Source: Prostheceraeus crozeri (taxonomy: Eukaryota; Platyhelminthes; Polycladida; Euryleptidae). Taken from it: DNA of 64,000 bases. The notes under the pieces are model-generated. The model had not been told where the DNA came from and ran no database searches. It was given only the letters and a program-made list of their open reading frames with translations. Location: NCBI GenBank assembly GCA_907163375.1, contig CAJQUW010006870.1, forward strand, positions 1 through 64,000, given 5' to 3'. Within the stretch, counting starts at the first letter, position 1. Each line of letters opens with the position of its first letter. Below are positions 32,786-43,542 of the stretch, one piece after another. Position numbers and translations under genes: made by a program.

Positions 32786-34660
32786 TGGGGCCTTATGCTA
32801 GAACAATTCCTAAGATTTTTATCTTAGAATCCTAACTTAGGGATTCGCTAGGTGAAATCCTAGTCGGTATGCTTGAACGTTCCCTAGCAATTCCCTAAGG
32901 TAGGGGACTCTCCCTAAGATCACTTGATTGGCAGATCACCGGACTGCTGCAGCTGTGTTTATTTTCACACCCTGACAACGAATTGTCTCACAAACTGCAG
33001 TCGGCGATTGATTGACGGTGAAAAAAACAATTTGAAAAAATATCAGTTACCGACAAACTGGAACTGCAGTTGTATTCATCTTGTTGTTACGATGAAGACA
33101 ACGTTTCGTTTATCAAAATCGATGCAGTAGTTCCAAAGTAATGTGGAATAATACATTTATCCTCAAAGTGTGCACGTCTTAATTACTCAACTAATGAGTG
33201 AATACCGTGGACTTATCGCCAACACAAAAGTTGTCGAAACATGAAATTGGCGATAGCTCAGCTAATACTGCATCAAATTAAACAAAATAGACTGCATTAT
33301 AATCGTCATCGATGGTGCCACCAGTTGCTAACATAGATATAGAAAATGTTTTACCAGCAGTTAATATTACATGAGTTGACATTGTACTGGTAGATTTCAA
33401 CAGCCAATCAGAATGGAGCGCACAGCAAATATTGTAGATTCAATCTTATCATGCTAATGATGAATATAACAGGACGTATCCGACCCATTATTAGCTTCCA
33501 TCAAAGATCTTTATTTTTACGAACTTTCACGGCAAAAACTGTTAACATTTGGTTGAATTTATCGTTAGTTCAAATGTTAAATTTAATACTCGCATTTGCT
33601 AATGTTCAAGAGTAACCTATGATCAAAGAATATGGTCAAAATATCTATAGATAGAGTGAAAAATAATTAAAAACCATGAATTAAAAAGATAAACTGTGTT
33701 ATTGATATTGGAATACTTTGGCAATACAATTTTATACCTTGAGCTGCAAATAATGCAAATTTAAAGTAATCACTATTGCATGCTTCACTTTTCATAATGC
33801 TATAATTACATGTAAGCTCTTATATTCTCATAAACTCAACACAAAGTCTTCCTCGTGAATTGAGATTAGTCAACTTAATTCAAGATAATGTCGTCAAATA
33901 CAACCTTCCATTTTCCAATGTAGTTTTTGAAAACGACTTGATTCACTAGAGTGACAATGTAAATAATATTTTGTATACGAAAATTACTTGAAATTCAAGG
34001 TCCAACTTAGAAAAAAGGAAATTAAAGAAAGTATCTATTTATTATTTCTCGCTGGCGTTTCTTTCCATCGTTCGCCGATGTTTCCGGGAATTGATCATTC
34101 GGATCATTTTCCTGCATAATGGTCATATTTCTGATCTTCTTTGTTTCTTTCTTCAGCACGATTTCTTCAGGAGTTGGAATTCGTCGAGCTACAATATTAT
34201 ATTAATCGTTGATGGCCTACAATAATTATCTGACAGATAGCAAGTGTCATCGTAATCAAAAACCTTTGCATACAGGGTAAAGCATAAAAAATTGTTAGGA
34301 AATGAACATAGGCACTATATACCTGTTAAATAAAAGTGAATCTAAACCACTATTCAATAGGTTTAACTGATTTAGTTCATACAGAAAATTTGTTGAAGAA
34401 TTGATATATATTTCCTGACTTAGGGGCGGGTCTAAGTTCTCCTAGATTTCTTCAAGATTTTGTAATTTAATTCCTAGGATTTTTTTCCTAACTTTGTTTC
34501 AGCATACCAACACCCCCTAACCCTAACTTAGGTACCCCCAGCAATCCCCTAAGATTTTTTTCCTAAGTGACTTAGGGGTGACGTTCAAGCATACCACTTA
34601 GGATTTTTCCCCTAACTTAGGAAAATCCTAAGTTAGGGGTTGTTCTAGCATACGGCACCA
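32786..34660. mobile_element. 1.9-kb nonautonomous TIR element rich in CCTAACTTAGG
   Basis: Ends read TGGGGCCTTATGCTAGAACAA (left) and, inverted, TGGTGCCGTATGCTAGAACAA (right). Subterminal DNA on both sides is packed with palindromic CCTAA/TTAGG words and a second shared phrase GGTATGCTTGAACG. It interrupts the larger 8.9-kb element. AGAAA flanks both sides as a possible target duplication, but the exact ends are uncertain. A minus-strand fragment near 34060-34200 codes a short charged stretch of unknown origin. Confidence 0.65.
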
Positions 34661-34952
34661 GAAAACTTGCATCGACGGACGTCGCTTCAATCAACGAATT
34701 TCTGATTGAAGGCTACGAAGTGAATAACTTCAATTTTCCTGGAGCGATATGCATGCGGATGCTATCTTCTTATGTCCAGGTCATTCTGTTGAATTACCCT
34801 TTATGGATGATTAATATTCGACCAAAAGATCTACGTTCAGAAAAAAGTTGCACTTGCAGAATATGTGAAATCGCAAAGGTGGACTTGCAAAAAAGGCGTT
34901 TAAGTTTAAGGGGAATCCAGGAAGACCACCTACTCACGCGTCAACTGCAATC

Positions 34953-35850
34953 ATGAATTCTTCAACTGCGATCAAAATTTGCTCACACAGTTCCTCTGTC
35001 TTATACATTGGCTGTATCCATAATGGCAATTCATGTGATTCCATAAAAAATGAAATGAAGAATATTTCTCATCTCTTGGATTCCTCAACATCACTTCATC
35101 ACAGCAAGCAAGGAGGTCCCAAGAGTTTATGCAAAGAGGTCCCAGCAATGAATAAGTCACGCAAGTCGCAACCATCAAAAAAGTTTCTGCTATCAGCCTA
35201 TCATATGTTGAACATTCAACAAGATCTGAATCTTTGTACAAGAAATTGTTTGACATTAGCTGCAGGCATCCGACTTGCTGCGTGTTCCACAGAGATAATT
35301 GAGCCATTGCTAAGGTCAAATTATATGAAAACAATTATAAACTTGACGATTTCTTCAAACTCCGTAATTCAGCATTTTTTTGCGGCATTGAAAACCAATG
35401 AAAAGGTAAATGAACCAATGGTTTACTGTGATCACCTTAAGCTCTTGTCGATCGACTATATCAAGCTTGTAAGAGGCTTAAGTGATGCTTCAAGGCTCAT
35501 TAGGATTGGCATTGACGGTGTCGGTGGCTTCATCAAAGTATGTCTCTCAGTTTTCGATCCCACTAACGGTCGATCGAAAGATGGAAAAAATTTCATGGAG
35601 TCTGGCGTGAAGAAAGCCTTCATTATTGGAATAGTTCCAGAAGATCCGGAAAGTTATGTGAATATCCTGAATATTTGGAATACTGTTGGTGTAAAAAATC
35701 TTGACATTCCTTTTACCATTGCCTCTGACTTAAAGTTATGCAATATCCTTCTGAATTGATGGCACATGGAAGTCTACATCCATGTACATGGTGCACCATT
35801 GATAAACATCATCTTAAGCAACAAGTCGAGATCAGAACTCTCGGGAATTA
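34953..35850 (+). pseudogene. unidentified transposase-like ORF of the 8.9-kb element
   Basis: 268 open codons, then a one-base shift near 35755 leads into A-H-G-S-L-H-P-C-T-W-C. Upstream, a Cys-rich C-T-C-R-I-C segment (34845) and a G-N-P-G-R-P segment lie in neighbouring frames, so the gene began earlier. The pattern G-I-D-G-V-G-G-F, about 70 residues, A-S-D-L-K-L, then a C-x-W-C, looks like an RNase H-fold transposase with Asp residues in the expected strands, but I cannot name the family. At least two frameshifts make this copy inactive. Confidence 0.4.
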
Positions 35851-37100
35851 AAAACCCAATTCACCATTTGTTGAAACACTTTGTCACTTGAATAACATTG
35901 TCACGGCATGTTTCAGCTGGACCTTCTCTGATAATTATAAGATGGAAATCAGGCAATTCAGGCGGAGTTATCTACACTTAGATAATAATTCAGTGACACC
36001 AAAAGTGCATGCAATATTCTCTCACGACAGAGTTCTTTGAAAAAAGACAACGAGGACTGGCGGCGTTCAGCAAATAGACAAATGAGAGAATCCATTGTAA
36101 TTATCTTTCAATTTGGAGTGACTTTAGAACCAAAGAGACTGATCACCCCAACTATGGAAACCGCTTGATGCGTTCAGTATATCAATATAACAGTCAGCAT
36201 GTCTGAAAATTAATTGTAGCTGCTTCTAGTATATGTAGTGGTTTAAGCTTCCACTTTAAAATGTTGCATATTGCGCATTTACGTCCGAATTAGGGGGAAT
36301 TCAATTTTGTTGCAGAAAAAGGATGTTTTGTTGATGAGATAGACATCATATGGTAATGTGGAAAGGATGCGGGAGCAAGTAGATATACTTGTATGTTTCA
36401 AAAGAAATGTAATTATATATGAGGGTTATATGTATAAGCCCACAGCAAACGTTTCATGCATCCTGCAGCATACACTCAACGCAAATCATAGATGGACATG
36501 TCATTTCAATGAATACCTTCAATCACGTGCTATGCATATAGTTGAACACAAAGCTGCAAATAACAGTTGTGTATTTTGTCTCAAAGGGCAGTTAGTTCAG
36601 AACTTTAAAGTATAGATTCTTAATGGGGAATAAAGATGAAGGTTTTTTAATAGCAATTATATTCTTTCACATAAAATGATAAAATTGGCAATTCATATTA
36701 CTTATAAACGAAAGTGACACGTGAGAGGCTAATCTCATGTCATTACTTGAGAGCATAACTCATCTGAGTTACTATTACTACCTGAATAATGTGATTTTAA
36801 CATTTAGTAAATGGCACGAACTGCACCCTCTTTATTTGAAGTCAATAATACATGCGCAAACTCCGCCATATTGAATAAACTCGATTTGTAGAAAAACTGA
36901 ACATTGAAATTTTTTTCTTTTTGCCAATCTTAGTTGTGTAGGTATCGAGGATCATGAAAATCTAAGTTTCGTCGATGATATATATTTTTTGAGTTTTTTA
37001 GGACCTTCCGACACACCGTGAGCTTTGGTCATCCTCTCAATTTGTGTTATCAAAGGCATCGTATATTGAGACTCGTTAATTAGGGCCTCTAAAGTCTTAA

Positions 37101-37323
37101 CCTCTTGAGCCTCGATGACGTGCGGTTCACGTCATGCGGGCATTTATGTAAGTGTTCGACCAGCAGCTGACAACACTGCCCCAAGTACCCATGACGTGCA
37201 CTGCATCACTGTACACTGTATTATCTTCCCATTGTTCACTCAGCGTCTGGGGAGTTGCAGATCATACTGCACGTCATCGGTAGTTGGAGCATTGTGGCAG
37301 ACTTGGCTTCGGGGCTCAAGAGG
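37101..37323. mobile_element. 223-bp piggyBac-type MITE with TTAA flanks
   Basis: CCTCTTGAGCC at the left end pairs with GGCTCAAGAGG at the right, and both ends are directly flanked by TTAA (37097-37100 and 37324-37327). It has no coding capacity. It lies in the 2.9-kb interruption of the right arm of the 8.9-kb element. Confidence 0.8.
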
Positions 37324-38561
37324 TTAACTCATTCACTGTCTTAATTTAGGAGTTTTGATTATATCCCTGACTGAAAAGTTTGATGTTGAAACACGCTCTA
37401 CATTTCCCTTTGTTATTTGAAAGGCAGTCAAATTCTCTAAATTTATTGAGAGGCAAAAGGTAACCTCTGACCGAATTGCTTAATTATCTACTGACAAGAT
37501 AAATGAATGACAGACACAAACCTAGGAATTGAAAAGGAAAACACTTCCTGTTTTCATCAACACGGAAGCCGGTTAACAGATCATAAGTGTCTTTCGCCAG
37601 AAAATACTTGGGCAAGAAGTTCGCAGATACCATTAGAGTCGCGGCAATTATTCATTGATAAAAACGATCATAATTAGAGCTCATATGATAATAGGTAAAC
37701 ATTTACACAATTTATACTAATATACAGCTAAGTAATCACGCAGTTCGCATGGTTTCTGGTACAAGTGTTTATTTAGTCTTTACACAATTACAGCTCGATA
37801 AATTGTATCCCAGTTACTTCACGCCTCTGCTGAGAGTAGGTGTGTATTAGCATCATTGACTTCTTGGATCTCCCTGAATAAGTCTTCTCGATGAATACTT
37901 TTGAGCTTCAATAAATGAGAATTTTTTGCTGTAATGTACTAGTCTCTCGTAATTTCCACTCATAAAGGACCATCCGAAAATTTCACGGAATCCTTGACAC
38001 ACACGGCATCGAAGCTTCCGTGACTCAATCTTAACCAAGCAGTATACCTGAAAAATTATAAATATCTATGTGCATGCAGGACCTATATTCCGCGCATACT
38101 GCATGGTTGCATAAATGCACGAAAGAGGCCATCATTTTTTTCATCGCTATAACTGATTAGTAGGAAATGTCCTATGACTTGAAATAAGCACGAAACTATT
38201 TGCCTACAGTTGACGATGCTCTTCTTCCAAAAAAGGACTCAACATTTCGATTCGAAAGGGCGAAAATAGCTTATACATGTATTGGAAACTTAGGCCTATT
38301 GGAAATATGCGTGTTGAGATCAGAAATCAACTCGGCAGAAGTGCTCAAGACATTGAACGCCCACTACGAAGAAACAAGCACAAAGGAAAGTTTTTACTCG
38401 CCCATAATCCACCTTGTCCTCTCCTCACACTATTACACCTGTTCATCATGAATGCTAGAAAAATTCGTTGACGGCAAATTGTGCCAGATTAAGCCATGAT
38501 GTATAAAATGAAGAAGGAGATCATTTTTATCTCGACCTTCCTAAGATAAAAGAACAGTAAG

Positions 38562-38855
38562 TTGATTGTAGACCAAATTATACATAAAATCAATCTTTAT
38601 TTACTTACATCTCATTTCAATAAGGAAGAAAATTTCTCAACAAATGATTGGGTCTCTGTCGATTACGTAGGCGATCAATATCCTGGACAAATAATTTCGA
38701 TTAGTGAAAATTGGGCGAAAGTCAGTAGGCTAGCCAGAGCAGGACAATATTTCAGGTACTCCAAGTCTCCCGATATTCACAGGTATCCAAGGGAGGACAT
38801 CGTGAAGAAAATTGCAGAACCAACACTAGTGAACTCCAAAGGATCTTACAAGTAA
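38562..38855 (+). CDS. C-terminal domain of a transposon protein, unknown
   Basis: Residues 28-90 form a compact beta-rich module: D-W-V-S-V-D-Y-V-G-D-Q-Y-P-G, then Y-F-R-Y-S-K-S-P-D and R-E-D-I-V-K-K-I. This pattern of a short Tudor/SH3-like barrel ends many uncharacterised invertebrate transposon proteins. It follows the transposase-like ORF of the same element by 2.7 kb, so it is probably a separated last exon or a fragment. Function is unknown. Confidence 0.4.
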   Translation: MIVDQIIHKINLYLLTSHFNKEENFSTNDWVSVDYVGDQYPGQIISISENWAKVSRLARAGQYFRYSKSPDIHRYPREDIVKKIAEPTLVNSKGSYK

Positions 38856-40759
38856 TGCTAATTCTGAAAAAGATTTTCCAAGATTTGAAATAGATACTTG
38901 ACTTAATTAAGTTCAAATGTTTTGCTTTAGAAACATGAGTCATAATAATAAATGAACTTATTTCCTTTAGTCATTGAGCATATCCTCTCATTCAGGTGAA
39001 CAATCTGTAAATTGCAAAACACATACTACTCATAAATGTGATAGTAGCAGCAGAAAAAACCAACTAATTTTCACACATCTTCAAATTCAAAAAAATCATA
39101 CTTCTGCGTGGAAAAAAGTACTTCTGATTACCGTTTCAGATGGATGATGTGAATCGCAAAACACTCGACCTATCAGAATTGGCGTAGTTGCTGCGAGAAA
39201 TTGTCAGGACAGAGTCAAAGATGCCAAAAATTGAATATTCTTCATATAATTTGAGATTCAATAGCCCTTTCCGATCCCTGGTGATTTTCTAAATATTTTT
39301 TACGATTATTTGTATGTATTTGTAGTCGCCTGCGGAAGAAGGGACCGCAAAATTTATTTTGCATTTTCAAGAAAAGTTTAAAAATTCGATTTTTTCAAAA
39401 CGTTTCTCAAATTTTTACTTTTTTTGAGGGCCCACAGAAATTTTAAAAAAATCGAAAAAGTAATGAATTCTACTTGGAACATCTATGGTTGGGTATCAAT
39501 TAAGCATTCCAAGAAGAATTTTCCTTAACTTCGATGCGAGATCGGTGATGTAGGCCGTCAGAGATGTATATGATTTTTCATAAATTCTCTAAAAATAGAA
39601 AAATTCGAATAAGTCAAGGCCACGCAAGTGGCCTTCCCAATGGAATTTTTCCGAAACATTTTGGATTTCATCTAGATAGATCCCAATGATGATAATATAT
39701 GAATTTCAAGAAAATCTGATAACCATCACCACAGGCCATTTGACGCTTTGACGTGGAATGACCCATTCGTATTCTATGCCAAGTTTCGAAAAAATACATA
39801 ATAAAATCTTGTCATTTTCTAAAGTGATTTTCATGCGATTATCGAGCGATCTTTTCATATCAGAGCAATTCCAAGATGAAAAAAAGCCTGATTACTGAAT
39901 GATTTTTCCACAGATGAACTCGTCGGTGCAAAGGACAGCACACACTCGGAGGAGGGGACGAGGGCACACAGCTTAAAACTTCTCTATATGATGTAGAGAC
40001 TACAACGTGTCCTGTGCTGTCCCTCTAGATTTCATTAATTTTGTAATTAAAGTCTGTTAAGATTGGATCCAAAATAACTCGTTCTATAGGATCTTTGTGT
40101 AGAAGGTCACGACGCTTTGGCGAGGCAGAGCCAATAGTCCCTCATCAAAGAAGTTCACAACAATTGCAGGCAAGGTTTCGGAGTCCTCGAACTTTGAAAG
40201 GACTCCAGTTCCTACTTCGGGCTTGATAGGACTCCAGCCAAAAGATAGAAATCCAAGACTCTGACTCAGTTGTAAAGAATTGTGACATGGCTCACCGTGG
40301 ACAATTGGTAGCAAGCTCATTGCACGTCAATTTTTGCAGTTTGCAAATTCTATAAATGCCTGGCATAATGCAAATGTCGTAGACGAATGCAAGACCGTAG
40401 AAGAAAATTGTCAAAATTGTTGTTTACAGAATTGTCCGGAATATGCGATAATTCAACTGAAATGTAGTGATTTGAATCAACTACGAACAAGGGAAAATAA
40501 AAGCATGTAGCAGGCTGCAATTTAGGCAATGGAAATGGAATTACTCGATCTATTGGAATTAGGATGTGAATTGTAAGTCGCATCTGAGAAATGTTGGAGA
40601 ATTTCATAATATCCCGTAACAAATATTGTCATGTAAAATAAATCCGCAACAAGTCTTGCATCATTTACAAAACAGCAGCACCTGTCGCGCCTTAATGGTA
40701 ATTGCACATTACTGTGATTCGCCTGTAAGCCCTATGCGACATTCTACACTCTCACTCAC

Positions 40760-41950
40760 TCTCACTCCTCGTTTAACGTCCTTGAATTCCGTGACGAAGT
40801 TGGACGGTTGATGGCTCGTCTCCACTTGCTTCGGTCTGCTGCAAGATTTTCATTTATTTGGAGCTTCTTCAGATCTTCCGAGATGCAGCTCCTCCACGAC
40901 TTTTTCGGTCTTCCTACTGGTCAGCGACCGCTCACTTCCATTTCTTCAACCTCTCTCACAATGTCCTCCGACCTCTTCACATGCCCAAACCAGCGAAGTC
41001 TGCTTCTCCGGATGAGCACTTCCAAGTCCTTCAGACCACACCTTTTCACTACTTCTTTATTTGGGATCCTGTCTCTCCATCTTACACCAGCCATAAAGCG
41101 AAGCATCGTCAAGTCACACGTTGTCATGGCATCAGTGTTGCCACAGCGGCGACGGTCTAGGTGTGCCGATTCCTAGACCTATGTATGAATAGATAAAGCA
41201 ATTTCGGGGATCGATTTACAGTCACACGCACGTACATCACGCAATTTAGCCTATGTAAATAATGATGCATACTAAATTGAGTAACCTGATTTTTCTTTTG
41301 TTTCCCATGCCCTCCCATCATAGGTACCTTATCATCATCAATTCAGTAATGGATTCCAAACCAGTGAGTTTAATGCGCATCACATATGCTTCAATTCCAA
41401 CTCTACCCATTCACTGATCAAGTAATTCAATTTGAAAAAAATTGCACAAAACAGATGCTGAGTTACGTAGGCCTACTGATGGGACCATTAATAAGAGAGG
41501 CTAGACAACATTAAGAAGTATTGATTTTAGAAGTAATTTCTGAGAGATTGAAAATCTAATGGTTAAATCGTTAAATCATGACGAGGTGTGAAGCGAGTAT
41601 CTGAGATTGAAACGTTCCAATACTGTAGGAACATCATGCAAGTTGACACGGACAAGAAGCTGAAAATCCGCATCTGCGTTTGCTACCTGTAGGATAATTA
41701 AGCTTGCGCCGAATGATCAAAAAATAGGACCGGCGGAATTCTCAAATTCCAAGAATTCCGCCACCACCTCCAGACTTCCGCCGATTCCGCCAATTCCGCC
41801 GCTGTGGCAACACTGCATGGCATGCATCAATTTGCTTGTGAGAGGCCATGTCTCCGAACCGTACATCAGGACAGATCTCAAGCAAGATTGACTGCCCTCT
41901 GCAGTGCAACGGTATTGATACAGAGGCTGTATATTAATGTATTCAAATAA
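40760..41950 (-). pseudogene. non-LTR retrotransposon 3' ORF fragment, split by a MITE
   Basis: The minus strand codes M-Y-G-S-E-T-W-P-L at 41.8-41.95 kb and then, after a 0.7-kb insertion, L-R-F-M-A-G-V-R-W-R-D-R-I and R-L-R-W-F-G-H-V at 40.9-41.13 kb, with a basic tail to 40760. These are the conserved C-terminal motifs of LINE reverse transcriptases (the Y-G-S-E-T-W and W-F-G-H-V signatures). The 5' nine-tenths of the element are absent. Confidence 0.85.
41133..41815. mobile_element. 683-bp hAT-type MITE with perfect 8-bp target duplication
   Basis: Starts CAGTGTTGCCACAGCGGCG and ends with its inverse. CATGGCAT is duplicated at 41125-41132 and 41816-41823. It splits the LINE fragment, whose frame is continuous if the insertion and one CATGGCAT are removed. 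It has no coding capacity. Confidence 0.9.
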
Positions 41951-42196
41951 CAAAAATTATTGAAATCAATGAGAAGATGAAAACAAACAAAAATAACTTT
42001 GAGTTATAAACAAAAAAATTCAATTACATGTTTTTACATGTACTTATGCATATTGTCATTAGAATGAAAGAGATGATGACATTAAGAATTATAGTGGATG
42101 ATGGACCTTAATTGCACAATGAGTTTGATACAACATTAGCTGCAGTCTTCAGCCGACAGGGTCGAGAATATTCGCGGCAAATTGGACTGTAGATAG

Positions 42197-42934
42197 CAGG
42201 GATGCGGAGTCCTATCATTTTGATGGGACTCCGACTCCGACTCCGGGAGTTGATAGAACTCCGACTCCGGGTGGAAAGTTATTAGCCTATTTTTTTAAAA
42301 AAAACTGGTAACCTACATTATAGGCTTACCTGAACCTATTAGTGATCATTGCTGTATCAATTATCAATCATTTTCGATGAAAGTTTATCAAATGTCGCTT
42401 TAAGTTGGATGCATACGACTCAGCTCCTCCCATCTTGTTGATGTATGCTTCACACGTTTTTCTCCCGTTTCTACCAGGCAGGGAAATCCACGTCCTTCTT
42501 CGAAAAATATGAGTGCACTTTCGATTTCAATATTCGCTTTGGAGGAGAGATCACGCACACGATTAACGTGAGGGTAAGAGGTAATGTTCTCAAACAAACT
42601 AGTATTTCATTTTTGTCTCTGATGTAACCTTTGGTGCGTAGGTGTGATCGAGGCTAGGAAGGCTTGTCTTCTCTACTAAATCACCGAGTGAAAAGACAAT
42701 CCTTATTCACTATCACGGTTCATTCCCTCCTCAACTATTACAAGCTGTGCATTCAGAAGTATCTCTTTACTTTTGGTTGACGGAGAAAGTTGACATCAAG
42801 ACAATGACAACTATGAACGCGGATAAAAAAGATTTGTTTGCATTATGTTTCGGGTCTAGTTATAGGCCGGAGTCCGGAGTCCTCCGCCTCCAGCAAAAAT
42901 GATAGGACTCCGGGACTCCGACTCAGCATCCCTG
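42197..42934. mobile_element. hAT-type MITE with ACTCCG-rich ends
   Basis: CAGGGATGCGGAGTC at the left pairs with GACTC..GCATCCCTG at the right, and the subterminal regions repeat 'gactccg'. The 8-bp flanks match only partly (GTAGA). A solo end of the same family is at about 44158, and degraded 'ggactcc' sequence is at 40190-40225. Confidence 0.75.
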
Positions 42935-43406
42935 GTAGAGTCCCAAAAATCAAATTCTTTAGGGCGGAATTTTTCCTTGTCAGCGGTAGAAAAAGCTCGA
43001 GGTTTCAGCTCACAACTTGTCCAAATCTGAGAAAATAAAAAAATCAAATTTAGAAATTATATTTTTTCAAATTTATTTAGATATGTGTTTTACCTTTTTC
43101 AAGCTAACATGATTTGACCGACATAATTGAAGATGAATTAACAATTTTGTTTAACGCAAAGAGTTGATCTGATTTAACGACTAACTTAGCCGGAGTACTG
43201 TCAAGCCCTGGAGACTCAGTCTTATGCACATTAAAGACATTAAAAATATTGGCATCTATTCAGGTCTCCTCCAATTTTCAAGAAAGGATGCAGCTCAATG
43301 TTTCTATGGAATGTTATTACAAGTTTTACAGTTCATCTAATTGGATTTTCTTTCACATGCACCATAATCATGCGACTGTTGATTTACATAAATACTTTTG
43401 ACTCAC

Positions 43407-43542
43407 TGAGCCTTGAGTGACCGCTCACCACCTGCTGAAGATTTCTGTACATTTCGTCTCTTGAAAATAGCGACTGAAGTTACGACTGCACAAACGAATG
43501 CTATTCCAAGGAGGACGCATCCCATGATTGTCCAGGGAAGTT
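43407..43542 (-). CDS. IgSF gene, transmembrane exon
   Basis: 136 nt after a tttccccag acceptor, phase 1 in. It codes L-P-W, then about 23 hydrophobic residues (I-M-G-C-V-L-L-G-I-A-F-V-C-A-V-V), the stop-transfer F-K-R-R-N and a short Ser/Gly tail. A strong donor (gtgagt) gives phase 2. If that donor is not used, the frame stops at once (A-Q then TGA at 43406-43404), giving a short-tailed receptor. Confidence 0.8.

Larger units (their letters stand above)
30845..39765. mobile_element. 8.9-kb DNA transposon with long interrupted inverted repeats
   Basis: Both ends begin TGGGTCATTCCACGT facing inwards. The outer arm 30845-31065 is the inverse of 39547-39765. The next segment (31083-31243 plus 32424-32500) is the inverse of about 36430-36655. 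The right arm is thus split by 2.9 kb that holds further element-type coding debris, and the left arm is split by a mariner. The inside carries an unidentified transposase-like ORF (34.9-35.85 kb) and a domain at 38.56 kb. No clear target duplication is seen. The superfamily is not identified. Confidence 0.6.
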
